Of a stretch of DNA of 64,000 nucleotides, positions 25,361-32,709 are shown piece by piece (the stretch's first letter is position 1; every line of letters begins with the position of its first letter). A model generated the notes under the pieces. It was not told the origin of the DNA. It ran no database searches and was given only the letters and a program-made list of their open reading frames with translations. Location: NCBI RefSeq assembly GCF_051201035.1, contig NZ_JBPODR010000003.1, positions 57,912 to 121,911 on the forward strand, read 5' to 3'. A program made the position numbers and the translations under genes. This stretch comes from Thermoanaerobacterium thermosulfurigenes. GTDB taxonomy: Bacteria; Bacillota; Thermoanaerobacteria; Thermoanaerobacterales; Thermoanaerobacteraceae.

Positions 25361-26881
25361 ATGGCGAATACAAATGAAGTAAACAACAACGAAAACTTAA
25401 ATGAGCTTTTAAAAGTTAGAAGGAACAAGTTGGACGAGCTTAGAAGCTTAGGCATTGAGCCTTATGGCATTGACAAGTTTGATAGGACTAATATGACCTC
25501 TGACATCAAAAATGATTATGACAAATTCGAAGGCAAGACAGTCACTATCGCCGGCCGCATAATGTCCAAAAGAGGGCATGGAAAGGCTTCCTTTGCTGAT
25601 ATACAGGACAGAGATGGAAGAATACAGCTTTACTTCAAGATGGATGTTTTGGGTGAAAAGAATTACGAAATATTTAAGATACTTGACATCGGCGACATCA
25701 TAGGTGTGACAGGTGAAGTATTTAAGTCAAAGACAGGTGAAGTGACTATAAGGGTTCAGGATTTTAAGCTTCTTTCCAAGTCATTGCAAATACTTCCAGA
25801 TAAATGGCATGGGCTTAAAGATCCTGATTTAAGATACAGACAAAGGTATGTGGACCTTATTATAAATCCAACTGTAAAGGAAACTTTCATTAAAAGGACT
25901 GCAATCATAAAAGCTATTAGGGAATTTTTAGATAGTAGAGGATTTATAGAGGTAGAAACACCAATACTTCACACTATAGCAGGCGGTGCGGCAGCAAGGC
26001 CGTTTATTACACACCACAATGCCCTTGACATCGATATGTACTTAAGGATTGCATTGGAACTACACTTAAAGAGGCTTATCGTTGGTGGACTTGAAAAAGT
26101 GTACGAGATGGGCAGAGTGTTTAGAAACGAAGGAATGGATATAAGGCACAATCCAGAGTTTACACTTTTGGAGTTGTATGAGGCATATACTGATTACCAT
26201 GGAATGATGGACATAACAGAAAATTTATTTGCTTATGTAGCTGAAAAGGTAAATGGCAGCAAAAAGATAATATACCAAGGTACTGAGATAGATCTGACGC
26301 CGCCGTGGAGAAGGCTTACTATGATCGATGCCATAAAAGAATTCCTGGATATTGACTTTAACAAAGTATCCTCAGATGAAGAGGCTATAGAAATTGCTAA
26401 AAGGCATCATCTTGAAGTCAAAGAAGGCATGAAGAAGGGTGATGTGATAGCTCTTGTATTTGACGAGCTTTGCGAAAGCCATCTAATACAGCCCACATTC
26501 ATAATTGATTACCCTGTTGAAATATCTCCGTTGGCCAAGAGAAAACACGACAATCCTGCACTTACATCAAGGTTTGAAGCATTTATATACGGCAGGGAAA
26601 TCGCAAACGCATTTTCAGAATTAAACGACCCTATCGATCAGAAGGAGAGGTTTATAGAACAGCTTAAGCAGAGAGAAGCTGGAAATGATGAAGCTCACAT
26701 GATGGACGACGACTTCATAAATGCTTTGGAAGTTGGTATGCCTCCTACAGGTGGATTAGGCATTGGAATTGACAGGCTTATCATGTTTATGACCGATGCT
26801 TATTCTATAAGGGATGTCATATTATTCCCTACAATGAAGCCAAGGACGGATCAAGATGAAACAAAAGACGATGGCGAATAA
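25361..26881 (+). CDS. lysS: Lysine--tRNA ligase, class II
   Basis: 506 residues. Charges tRNA-Lys. OB-fold anticodon-binding domain (about 60-150) then the class II catalytic core: motif 2 EMGRVFRNEGMDIRHNPEFT and motif 3 GLGIGIDRLIMF. GGAGGAG precedes the ATG. The N-terminal 15 residues are Asn-rich. Confidence 0.97.
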   Translation: MANTNEVNNNENLNELLKVRRNKLDELRSLGIEPYGIDKFDRTNMTSDIKNDYDKFEGKTVTIAGRIMSKRGHGKASFADIQDRDGRIQLYFKMDVLGEKNYEIFKILDIGDIIGVTGEVFKSKTGEVTIRVQDFKLLSKSLQILPDKWHGLKDPDLRYRQRYVDLIINPTVKETFIKRTAIIKAIREFLDSRGFIEVETPILHTIAGGAAARPFITHHNALDIDMYLRIALELHLKRLIVGGLEKVYEMGRVFRNEGMDIRHNPEFTLLELYEAYTDYHGMMDITENLFAYVAEKVNGSKKIIYQGTEIDLTPPWRRLTMIDAIKEFLDIDFNKVSSDEEAIEIAKRHHLEVKEGMKKGDVIALVFDELCESHLIQPTFIIDYPVEISPLAKRKHDNPALTSRFEAFIYGREIANAFSELNDPIDQKERFIEQLKQREAGNDEAHMMDDDFINALEVGMPPTGGLGIGIDRLIMFMTDAYSIRDVILFPTMKPRTDQDETKDDGE

Positions 26882-26893
26882 ATTGTTAAAGCG

Positions 26894-26926
26894 AAAAACG
26901 GTTCATGAGAGCCGTTTTTTATTTTT
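26894..26926 (+). terminator. Terminator after lysS
   Basis: AAAAACGGTTC pairs with GAGCCGTTTTT around loop ATGA, followed by a T-rich tail. Confidence 0.85.
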
Positions 26927-26949
26927 AATCGTCAAAATTGGCGCAATAC

Positions 26950-26978
26950 TTGTACGCCAGGATAAAAAATGTTATATT
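26950..26978 (+). promoter_or_regulatory. Promoter of the folate operon
   Basis: TTGTAC (26950-26955), 17-base spacer, TATATT (26973-26978), upstream of folE. Confidence 0.6.
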
Positions 26979-27012
26979 GATATAAAAATAAGTTCTTTTA
27001 AGGAGCATGGCG

Positions 27013-27579
27013 ATGATAGATAAAGAGAAGATAAAAAAAGCAGTGTATGATATTCTTGAAGCGATAGGTGAAGATCCTAAAAGAGAAGGACTGTTAGAGA
27101 CACCCGATAGGGTTGCCAGGATGTACGAAGAAATTTTTTCAGGCCTTCATGAAAATGTGATGGATGTAATAAAGACATTTAAAGAAGACGAGCATCAAGA
27201 AATAGTTATTGTAAAAGATATTCCAATGTACTCCATGTGTGAGCATCATTTGCTTCCGTTTATAGGTGTTGCCCATGTGGCTTATCTACCAAAAAAAGGC
27301 ACAATCTTGGGACTTTCAAAGCTTGCCAGAATCGTCGATATTTTAGCCAAAAAGCCTCAACTGCAGGAGAGGCTTACCAGCGAGATCGCTGACACGATTG
27401 TAAAAGCTGCAAATCCTTTAGGGGTTGCAGTCGTCGTAGAGGCGGAGCACCTTTGCATGACGATGCGGGGTATAAAAAAACCTGGAGCTAAGACTGTAAC
27501 ATCTGCACTTAGGGGATTATTTAAGACAGATCAAAGGTCAAGAGAGGAAGTCATGCTCTTGATAAATGGAAAGCGATGA
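27013..27579 (+). CDS. folE: GTP cyclohydrolase I
   Basis: 188 residues. GTP to 7,8-dihydroneopterin triphosphate, the first step of folate (and also queuosine) synthesis. Zinc ligands are present in SMCEHHLLPF and in EHLCMTMRGI. AAGGAG at 27000-27005 favours ATG 27013 over ATG 27007. First gene of folE-folP-folK-queD. Confidence 0.96.
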   Translation: MIDKEKIKKAVYDILEAIGEDPKREGLLETPDRVARMYEEIFSGLHENVMDVIKTFKEDEHQEIVIVKDIPMYSMCEHHLLPFIGVAHVAYLPKKGTILGLSKLARIVDILAKKPQLQERLTSEIADTIVKAANPLGVAVVVEAEHLCMTMRGIKKPGAKTVTSALRGLFKTDQRSREEVMLLINGKR

Positions 27580-27599
27580 TCACAGGGAAGGGTGATATT

Positions 27600-28412
27600 A
27601 TGGCTTATATGTTGAAATTAAGGGATAAAGAGTTGGAAATCGGCAAGAGAACGTACATAATGGGAATTTTGAATATGACGCCTGATTCTTTCTCTGATGG
27701 GGGAAAATACAATACATTGGAGAAGGGCATGGAGAGAGCCTTAAAGATGATGGAAGATGGAGCAGATATAATAGACGTAGGCGGAGAATCTTCAAGGCCT
27801 GGGTACGAACCTGTTACTGCAGAAGAAGAAATTTCAAGGATAAATGATATAGTTAAGAAGTTATGTGAAGTAGATACCATAATTTCAATTGATACGATGA
27901 AGTCAAAAGTGGCTTACGAGTGTCTTAAAAATGGAGCACACATCATAAACGATATCTGGGGTTTGCAAAGAGATCCCGATATGGCAAAAGTCGTCGCCGA
28001 TCATGGCGCTGGCGTTGTAATAATGCACAATAAAGAAGTGGCAGAGTACCATGACCTTTTGCAGGAGGTTATAAACTTCTTTGAGAAAAGCATTGATATT
28101 GCCTTAAAAGCAGGCATAAAAAAGGAAAGCATAATGATTGATCCAGGAATAGGTTTTGGAAAGACTTTAGAGCACAATCTGACATTGATGAAAAGGCTTG
28201 ATGAGCTTAAAATATTGGGACTTCCTATATTGCTTGGGACATCAAGAAAATCGATGATAGGGCGTGTCTTAAACCTTGACGTAAATGAAAGAATGGAGGG
28301 CTCTGCTGCCACAGTTGCGGTTGGAATAGTGAAAGGTGCTGACATTGTCAGAGTGCACGACGTGAAAGAAATGTGGCGAGTGGCCAAGATGACGGATGCG
28401 ATGGTAAGATGA
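27600..28412 (+). CDS. folP: Dihydropteroate synthase
   Basis: 270 residues. Condenses hydroxymethyl-dihydropterin pyrophosphate with p-aminobenzoate; the sulfonamide target. TIM-barrel signatures IMGILNMTPDSFSDGG and DIIDVGGESSRPG are complete. Short form without the extra N-terminal domain found in some anaerobes. The stop overlaps the folK start (ATGA). Confidence 0.95.
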   Translation: MAYMLKLRDKELEIGKRTYIMGILNMTPDSFSDGGKYNTLEKGMERALKMMEDGADIIDVGGESSRPGYEPVTAEEEISRINDIVKKLCEVDTIISIDTMKSKVAYECLKNGAHIINDIWGLQRDPDMAKVVADHGAGVVIMHNKEVAEYHDLLQEVINFFEKSIDIALKAGIKKESIMIDPGIGFGKTLEHNLTLMKRLDELKILGLPILLGTSRKSMIGRVLNLDVNERMEGSAATVAVGIVKGADIVRVHDVKEMWRVAKMTDAMVR

Positions 28413-28906
28413 AAGATATCTTTTTATCAATTGGCTCTAACATGGGCGATAGGGAAGAATACTTGAGAAACGCCCTTATGAAGCTTTCAGAAAATTCTGT
28501 TATCACAGAAAAGGTGTCGCCTATTTACGAGACAGAACCTGTAGGTTATAAAGATCAAGGTAAATTTTTAAATGCCGTAGCAAAGGTAAAAACGGAACTT
28601 AAACCACATGAACTGTTAAAGGTTGTGAATAGTGTAGAAAAAGAGCTTAAAAGAGAGAGAACTGTAAGATGGGGCCCGAGGACGATTGACATAGACATCC
28701 TTCTGTACGGTGATTTGGTTGTAGATGATGACGATTTAAAAATACCTCATGAGCGCATGTGGGAAAGAGCTTTTGTGTTGATTCCACTTAATGATATTGC
28801 ACCTTACATAACAAAAGATGGGGAGAAATTGTCTCGCATAATAGAAAGGCTGCCGGATAGAGAAGGTGTCAAACTATTAAAGAGAGATTGGTACAAGGTG
28901 GTGTAA
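28409..28906 (+). CDS. folK: 2-amino-4-hydroxy-6-hydroxymethyldihydropteridine diphosphokinase
   Basis: 165 residues. Pyrophosphorylates 6-hydroxymethyl-7,8-dihydropterin for FolP. Motifs LSIGSNMGDRE, YETEPVGYKDQ and RWGPRTIDIDILLYG are intact. It overlaps folP by four bases. No folB gene lies between folP and folK, where many Bacillota carry it. Confidence 0.95.
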   Translation: MKDIFLSIGSNMGDREEYLRNALMKLSENSVITEKVSPIYETEPVGYKDQGKFLNAVAKVKTELKPHELLKVVNSVEKELKRERTVRWGPRTIDIDILLYGDLVVDDDDLKIPHERMWERAFVLIPLNDIAPYITKDGEKLSRIIERLPDREGVKLLKRDWYKVV

Positions 28907-28908
28907 AT

Positions 28909-29280
28909 ATGAAGGTGACAAAGGTATTCACATTTGACAGTGCCCACAATTTGACCAGGTACAATGGCAAGTGCGAAAATCTTCATGGGCATACGTACAA
29001 GCTGGAGGTAACGGTGGAAGGCAGTATAGACGATGAGGGAATGGTCATAGATTTTGCTCATCTTAAAGCTATCGTTGATAGTGAAGTGGTAAAAAAATTG
29101 GATCATGCGTACTTAAATGAAGTCTTAGGCTTTAATACGACGTGTGAAAATATAGCAATTTGGATGTGGAGGAAGTTAGACCCTCTTTTAAAAGATGATA
29201 GATTTCATCTTTTCAGCATAAGGTTGTGGGAAACTCCTACGAGTTTTGCTGAAGTAACCATACAGGACTTTACAAAGTAA
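28909..29280 (+). CDS. queD: 6-pyruvoyltetrahydropterin synthase / QueD family, possible FolB substitute
   Basis: 123 residues, T-fold. Zinc histidines in DSAHN and HGH (26-28). The active-site motif is C-E-N-L-H-G-H: Cys22 as in QueD (6-carboxytetrahydropterin synthase, queuosine pathway) and Glu23 as in PTPS-III enzymes that cleave dihydroneopterin triphosphate to hydroxymethyl-dihydropterin. Proteins with CExxHGH have been reported to do both. Two bases behind folK in a folate operon without folB, it probably serves folate synthesis, perhaps queuosine as well. Confidence 0.82.
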   Translation: MKVTKVFTFDSAHNLTRYNGKCENLHGHTYKLEVTVEGSIDDEGMVIDFAHLKAIVDSEVVKKLDHAYLNEVLGFNTTCENIAIWMWRKLDPLLKDDRFHLFSIRLWETPTSFAEVTIQDFTK

Positions 29281-29300
29281 CTGTGGAAGGTCGGCGTTAA

Positions 29301-29990
29301 ATGTTTATAGAAAACCCTATTGTAAGAGGGAGATTTTTGGAGAGGATAAACAGATTTTTAGCTCGTGTAGAGATAGATGGTGAAATTATGACTGTTCATG
29401 TTCCAAATACAGGTAGGTGCAAGGAACTTTTTGTGCCTGGCGCAACTGTTGTCCTTGAAAGGCGGGAAGGAATGGGGAGAAAAACTCCTTACGAATTAGA
29501 ATTCGTCTATAAAGGGAAAAGGCTTATATCTATCGATTCACAGATTCCCAACAAAGTGGTGATGGATAACATTTTAAAAGGCAAATTAGATAAGTTTGTA
29601 GGTTATGATGTAATCGAAAAAGAAAAGACATATAAAAACAGCAAATTTGATCTTAGGCTTTCTAAAAAAGATGAAGTTTTTTTCGTAGAAGTGAAAGGTG
29701 TAACCCTTGAGGAAAATGGCGTTGTAATGTTTCCGGATGCACCAACTGAAAGAGGAACAAAACACATGATGGAACTTAAGAAAGCTAAAGAAGAAGGTAT
29801 GAGGGCTGCTGTCGTTTTTCTCGTGCAGATGGATGATGTGCTTTATTTTACGCCAAATGTAAAGACAGATGTTAAATTTGCATCTGCTTTGAAAGATGCT
29901 ATTGAATCCGGTGTTGAAGCGTACGCATATTGTTGCGACGTTAAAGAAAACTTTATTGACATTAAAGGTGAAGTTAAAATTAAAATTTAA
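29301..29990 (+). CDS. sfsA: SfsA family nuclease-like protein
   Basis: 229 residues. An N-terminal OB-like domain (VHVPNTGRCKELFVPG) and a C-terminal restriction-endonuclease-like fold with FDLRLSK and FFVEVKGVTL, matching SfsA. First described in E. coli as a stimulator of sugar fermentation genes; later work sees it as a DNA- or RNA-binding nuclease. The EVK motif suggests an active nuclease. Twenty bases after queD, probably the last gene of the folate operon. Confidence 0.9.
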   Translation: MFIENPIVRGRFLERINRFLARVEIDGEIMTVHVPNTGRCKELFVPGATVVLERREGMGRKTPYELEFVYKGKRLISIDSQIPNKVVMDNILKGKLDKFVGYDVIEKEKTYKNSKFDLRLSKKDEVFFVEVKGVTLEENGVVMFPDAPTERGTKHMMELKKAKEEGMRAAVVFLVQMDDVLYFTPNVKTDVKFASALKDAIESGVEAYAYCCDVKENFIDIKGEVKIKI

Positions 29991-30002
29991 CCATATTCAT
30001 GG

Positions 30003-30030
30003 GGCGAGGTTACTCGTCTTTTGTTTTTTT
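30003..30030 (+). terminator. Terminator after sfsA
   Basis: GGCGAG (30003-30008) pairs with CTCGTC (one G-T pair) around GTTA, then TTTTGTTTTTTT. Confidence 0.8.
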
Positions 30031-30078
30031 GATAAAAGTCATATAATATAATTATTAATTAGTAATTGAGGTGAATAT

Positions 30079-30294
30079 ATGATTACAAAAGAGATGATAG
30101 ACAGGATAAATTATCTGTACCATAAATCAAAAAATGAAGGTTTAACAGATGAAGAAAAGATAGAGCAGTCAAAATTAAGGATGGAGTACGTAAAGGAAAT
30201 AAGACAGAGAGTAAAACAGCAGCTTGACAGCATAAAATTTGTAGATGAAGATAATTGTCACGATGATTGCTGCCATCATCACCATCACCATTAA
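30079..30294 (+). CDS. DUF896 (YnzC/UPF0291) protein with a native polyhistidine tail
   Basis: 71 residues, helical, of the YnzC family: MITKEMIDRINYLYHKSKNEGLT, EEKIEQSKLRMEYVKEIRQ. After residue 53 comes a tail ending CHDDCCHHHHHH, with three Cys and seven His that could bind Zn, Ni or Co. Family members are usually about 75 residues with a plain polar tail. GAGGTGA precedes the ATG. Function of the family is unknown; in Bacillus it is linked to the SOS gene yneA-yneB-ynzC. Confidence 0.82.
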   Translation: MITKEMIDRINYLYHKSKNEGLTDEEKIEQSKLRMEYVKEIRQRVKQQLDSIKFVDEDNCHDDCCHHHHHH

Positions 30295-30296
30295 AA

Positions 30297-30318
30297 GAGG
30301 GAGAGATGTTTCTCCCTC
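30297..30318. terminator. Hairpin between convergent small genes
   Basis: Perfect 8-bp stem GAGGGAGA / TCTCCCTC with a 6-nt loop; its last bases are in the stop codon of the minus-strand gene. No T-run. Confidence 0.5.
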
Positions 30319-30502
30319 ATGTGACTTTGTCGTGCATAGGCCTTTTTACATCTTTGCTTATGCCATGGTTGTGGGCTCTGTACTGGACTTTTTGCGATTT
30401 TGCTTCTCGCTTAAAATGCCTTGTCTCCCACTTGTAGATGTCAGCAGCGAATTCCACTCGGTTTCCCTTGATGTTGGTCCAGTGGCTCTTTCTGATTGAC
30501 AT
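30317..30502 (-). CDS. Small basic hypothetical protein
   Basis: 61 residues, unrecognised. Composition is basic and aromatic (SIRKSHWTNIKGN, DIYKWETRHFKREA, KDVKRPMHDK), without signal or membrane segments. It is supported as a real gene by GGAGGTG placed 6 bases before the ATG and by its fit between a terminator hairpin and a divergent gene. A 7-bp inverted repeat includes part of that ribosome site. A spore-specific or nucleic-acid-binding role is possible but not shown. Confidence 0.6.
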   Translation of the reverse strand: MSIRKSHWTNIKGNRVEFAADIYKWETRHFKREAKSQKVQYRAHNHGISKDVKRPMHDKVT

Positions 30503-30505
30503 CAA

Positions 30506-30532
30506 AAACACCTCCAATGATTTTTGGTGTTT
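30506..30532 (-). promoter_or_regulatory. Inverted repeat over the ribosome site of the 61-residue gene
   Basis: On the minus strand AAACACC (30532-30526) pairs with GGTGTTT (30512-30506), loop 13 nt. The GGTG of the Shine-Dalgarno GGAGGTG is in the 3' arm. Confidence 0.45.
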
Positions 30533-30605
30533 AATTATATTTTTCATTTATAAAACAAATTTATACTGATGGTATCATTTTAAATTTAAAGAAAGGATGT
30601 TTTTT

Positions 30606-32000
30606 ATGAAAGAGGATCAAAAATACATAACGTGCGATGATGCGCTTAGACTAAACAGGAGCCAGGTGCGGGAAAATTACAAGGAGTACGTGAATTCTAA
30701 TTTTGTTTCTATGTTGTCGATGTTGCAGTTTGATAAACTTTTTGTGAAAGCAAAAGGCGTATCTGTATGGGACAGCGATGGAAATGAATATTTGGATTTT
30801 CTTGGCGGATATGGTGCATTAAATTTAGGTCACAATCCAGATGAGATTTATGAAGCGATAGAAAAAGTGAAAGATTTTCCAAACATACTTCAGGCTGCAG
30901 TAAATGATTTTCCGGGGGCACTGGCGTATGATTTGGCAATGGTTACGCCTGGCGATTTAAAGAAAAGCTTTTTCTGCAACAGCGGTGCTGAAGCAGTGGA
31001 AGGCGCCTTGAAACTTGCTAAAATTGCTTCAGGCAAGCATAAAATAGTCTACTGCAAAAATTCATTTCATGGAAAATCTGCAGGAGCTCTCTCTGTTACG
31101 GGACGTGAAAAATACCAGAAGTACTTTATGCCTCTCCTTCCCGACACAGTGCAGGTGGAATATGGAGACGCCAATGCATTAGAAGATGCGTTAAAGGGAA
31201 AAGATGTAGCTGCATTTATTGTTGAACCAATACAAGGTGAAGGCGGCGTCATAGTGCCGCCAGATGGATATTTAAGAGAAGTGAGAGAGCTTACTGAGAA
31301 ATACGATGCGTATCTGATATTTGATGAAGTACAGACTGGGTTTGGCAGGACTGGAAAGATGTTTGCGTGTGAACATGAAAATGTGGTGCCTGACATAATG
31401 TGCTTGGCTAAGTCCTTAGGAGGCGGTGTGATGCCTATAGGTGCGTATATTGCAAAGGATGAGATTTGGAAAAAAGGATATGGAACTACCGATAGGTGTC
31501 TTTTACATACATCAACTTTTGGAGGCAATACGTTGGCATGTGCTGCTGGCATTACAGCTATAAAACTTATTTTAGACAAAAACCTTCCTGATGCTGCGAG
31601 AGAAAAAGGAGAGTACTTCTTAAAGAGGCTAAAGGAACTAAAAGAAAAACATAAATTGATAAAAGATGTAAGAGGCAAAGGGCTTATGATAGGTGTTGAA
31701 TTTAACCAGCCAGAAGGCGGGCTTTTAGACAAATTGTCTGGAGGAGCCGTATCAAAATTGTCCAACGAATATTTAGGTTCATTGGTGGCTGGAGAACTTC
31801 AAAATAAACATCATATTATAACCGCATATACCCTTAACAATCCAAACGTTATAAGGTTTGAACCGCCGCTTATTGTGACTAAAGAGCAGATTGATAGAGT
31901 TGTAGATGCTTTGGATGAGATAATGACGAGAAGCGGCAGTCTTTTGGGGATGACATTGTCCAGCGCAAAGACTGTTTTGGGCTCATTTTTCAACAGATAG
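30606..32000 (+). CDS. Class III pyridoxal-phosphate aminotransferase, putrescine/ornithine type
   Basis: 464 residues. PLP-binding Lys in MCLAKSLGGGVMPIGAY, aspartate in LIFDEVQTGFGRTG and phosphate-binding FFCNSGAEAVEGALKLAK identify a subgroup II transaminase. The N-terminal extension (about 45 residues before the aminotransferase core) resembles putrescine aminotransferase YgjG/PatA; acetylornithine or GABA transaminase are alternatives. ATG 30606 has AAAGGA at good spacing. A thioredoxin-like gene follows directly. Confidence 0.85.
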   Translation: MKEDQKYITCDDALRLNRSQVRENYKEYVNSNFVSMLSMLQFDKLFVKAKGVSVWDSDGNEYLDFLGGYGALNLGHNPDEIYEAIEKVKDFPNILQAAVNDFPGALAYDLAMVTPGDLKKSFFCNSGAEAVEGALKLAKIASGKHKIVYCKNSFHGKSAGALSVTGREKYQKYFMPLLPDTVQVEYGDANALEDALKGKDVAAFIVEPIQGEGGVIVPPDGYLREVRELTEKYDAYLIFDEVQTGFGRTGKMFACEHENVVPDIMCLAKSLGGGVMPIGAYIAKDEIWKKGYGTTDRCLLHTSTFGGNTLACAAGITAIKLILDKNLPDAAREKGEYFLKRLKELKEKHKLIKDVRGKGLMIGVEFNQPEGGLLDKLSGGAVSKLSNEYLGSLVAGELQNKHHIITAYTLNNPNVIRFEPPLIVTKEQIDRVVDALDEIMTRSGSLLGMTLSSAKTVLGSFFNR

Positions 32001-32009
32001 GTGATTTTT

Positions 32010-32501
32010 GTGGATATTAAGAAATTGTTTGATAGCGGTATAAGCTTTGATGAGTTTATTAAAAGTGGAGACAACAAAAAACCGGAAATTTTCAAAAACA
32101 GGTTTGAGATTGTAAATATAGATGAAAGCATAAAGAATATTAAAAATAGCAGCATGGTTTCAAATGTTTTGGCTTTTGCTGAAAGCTGGTGCCCGGACTG
32201 CCAAGTAAGCTTACCTATAATGGCTAAAATATGTGCTATATTGGGAATCGATTTTCGCATATTGAAAAGAGAAGGGCACGAAGAAGACATGATGACATTT
32301 TGCAAAGACAAAGAAGCAAAGATACCTACATTCGTATTTCTCGACTATGATTTTAATGTATTGGATATTTGGATAGAAAGGCCTAAAATAATAAAAGAAC
32401 TTGTGGGAAAAGGCGACAATAGCTTTAGAATAGGTTATGTAAATGGAGAATACGACAAAGAAATTATAGATGAGCTTTTGGAAAAAATATCCCGTTCATG
32501 A
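32010..32501 (+). CDS. Thioredoxin-family protein
   Basis: 163 residues, GTG start 5 bases behind AGGTGA. The redox motif WCPDC is at 60-64 and the cis-proline in AKIPTF follows, so a complete thioredoxin fold with an extended N-terminal helix region. The acidic CPDC pair differs from the CGPC of general thioredoxin and is found in Bacillota thioredoxin-like proteins of unknown partner. Tightly coupled to the aminotransferase gene. Confidence 0.85.
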   Translation: MDIKKLFDSGISFDEFIKSGDNKKPEIFKNRFEIVNIDESIKNIKNSSMVSNVLAFAESWCPDCQVSLPIMAKICAILGIDFRILKREGHEEDMMTFCKDKEAKIPTFVFLDYDFNVLDIWIERPKIIKELVGKGDNSFRIGYVNGEYDKEIIDELLEKISRS

Positions 32502-32519
32502 TGGCGGGATATTTTTTTA
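32484..32519 (+). terminator. Terminator after the thioredoxin-like gene
   Basis: AAAATATCCCG pairs with CGGGATATTTT, 10-nt loop, T-run. The 5' arm is inside the coding end. Confidence 0.85.
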
Positions 32520-32624
32520 TGGCGTATCAAATAAAATTTGCAAATGACGATATAAAAATTTAGAAATTTTAAGATATGAAGAAAAATCACGGCAAATGGA
32601 CAGAAAAATTCAATGAGAATAGAT

Positions 32625-32653
32625 TTGTTCAAACACACAATAAGATGTATAAT
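32625..32653 (+). promoter_or_regulatory. nrdJ promoter
   Basis: TTGTTC (32625-32630), 17-base spacer, TATAAT (32648-32653). The 190 bases before nrdJ show no cobalamin-riboswitch hallmarks that I can recognise. Confidence 0.7.
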
Positions 32654-32709
32654 TAACTTTATCAGCATACAAAATATTGTAGTTAAATACATATGAGGAG
32701 AGGTTTTAA

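Noticed and set aside
32520..32709. Cobalamin riboswitch before nrdJ
   Set aside because: Looked for because NrdJ needs adenosylcobalamin; no B12-box-like sequence or suitable stems seen, only an ordinary promoter.
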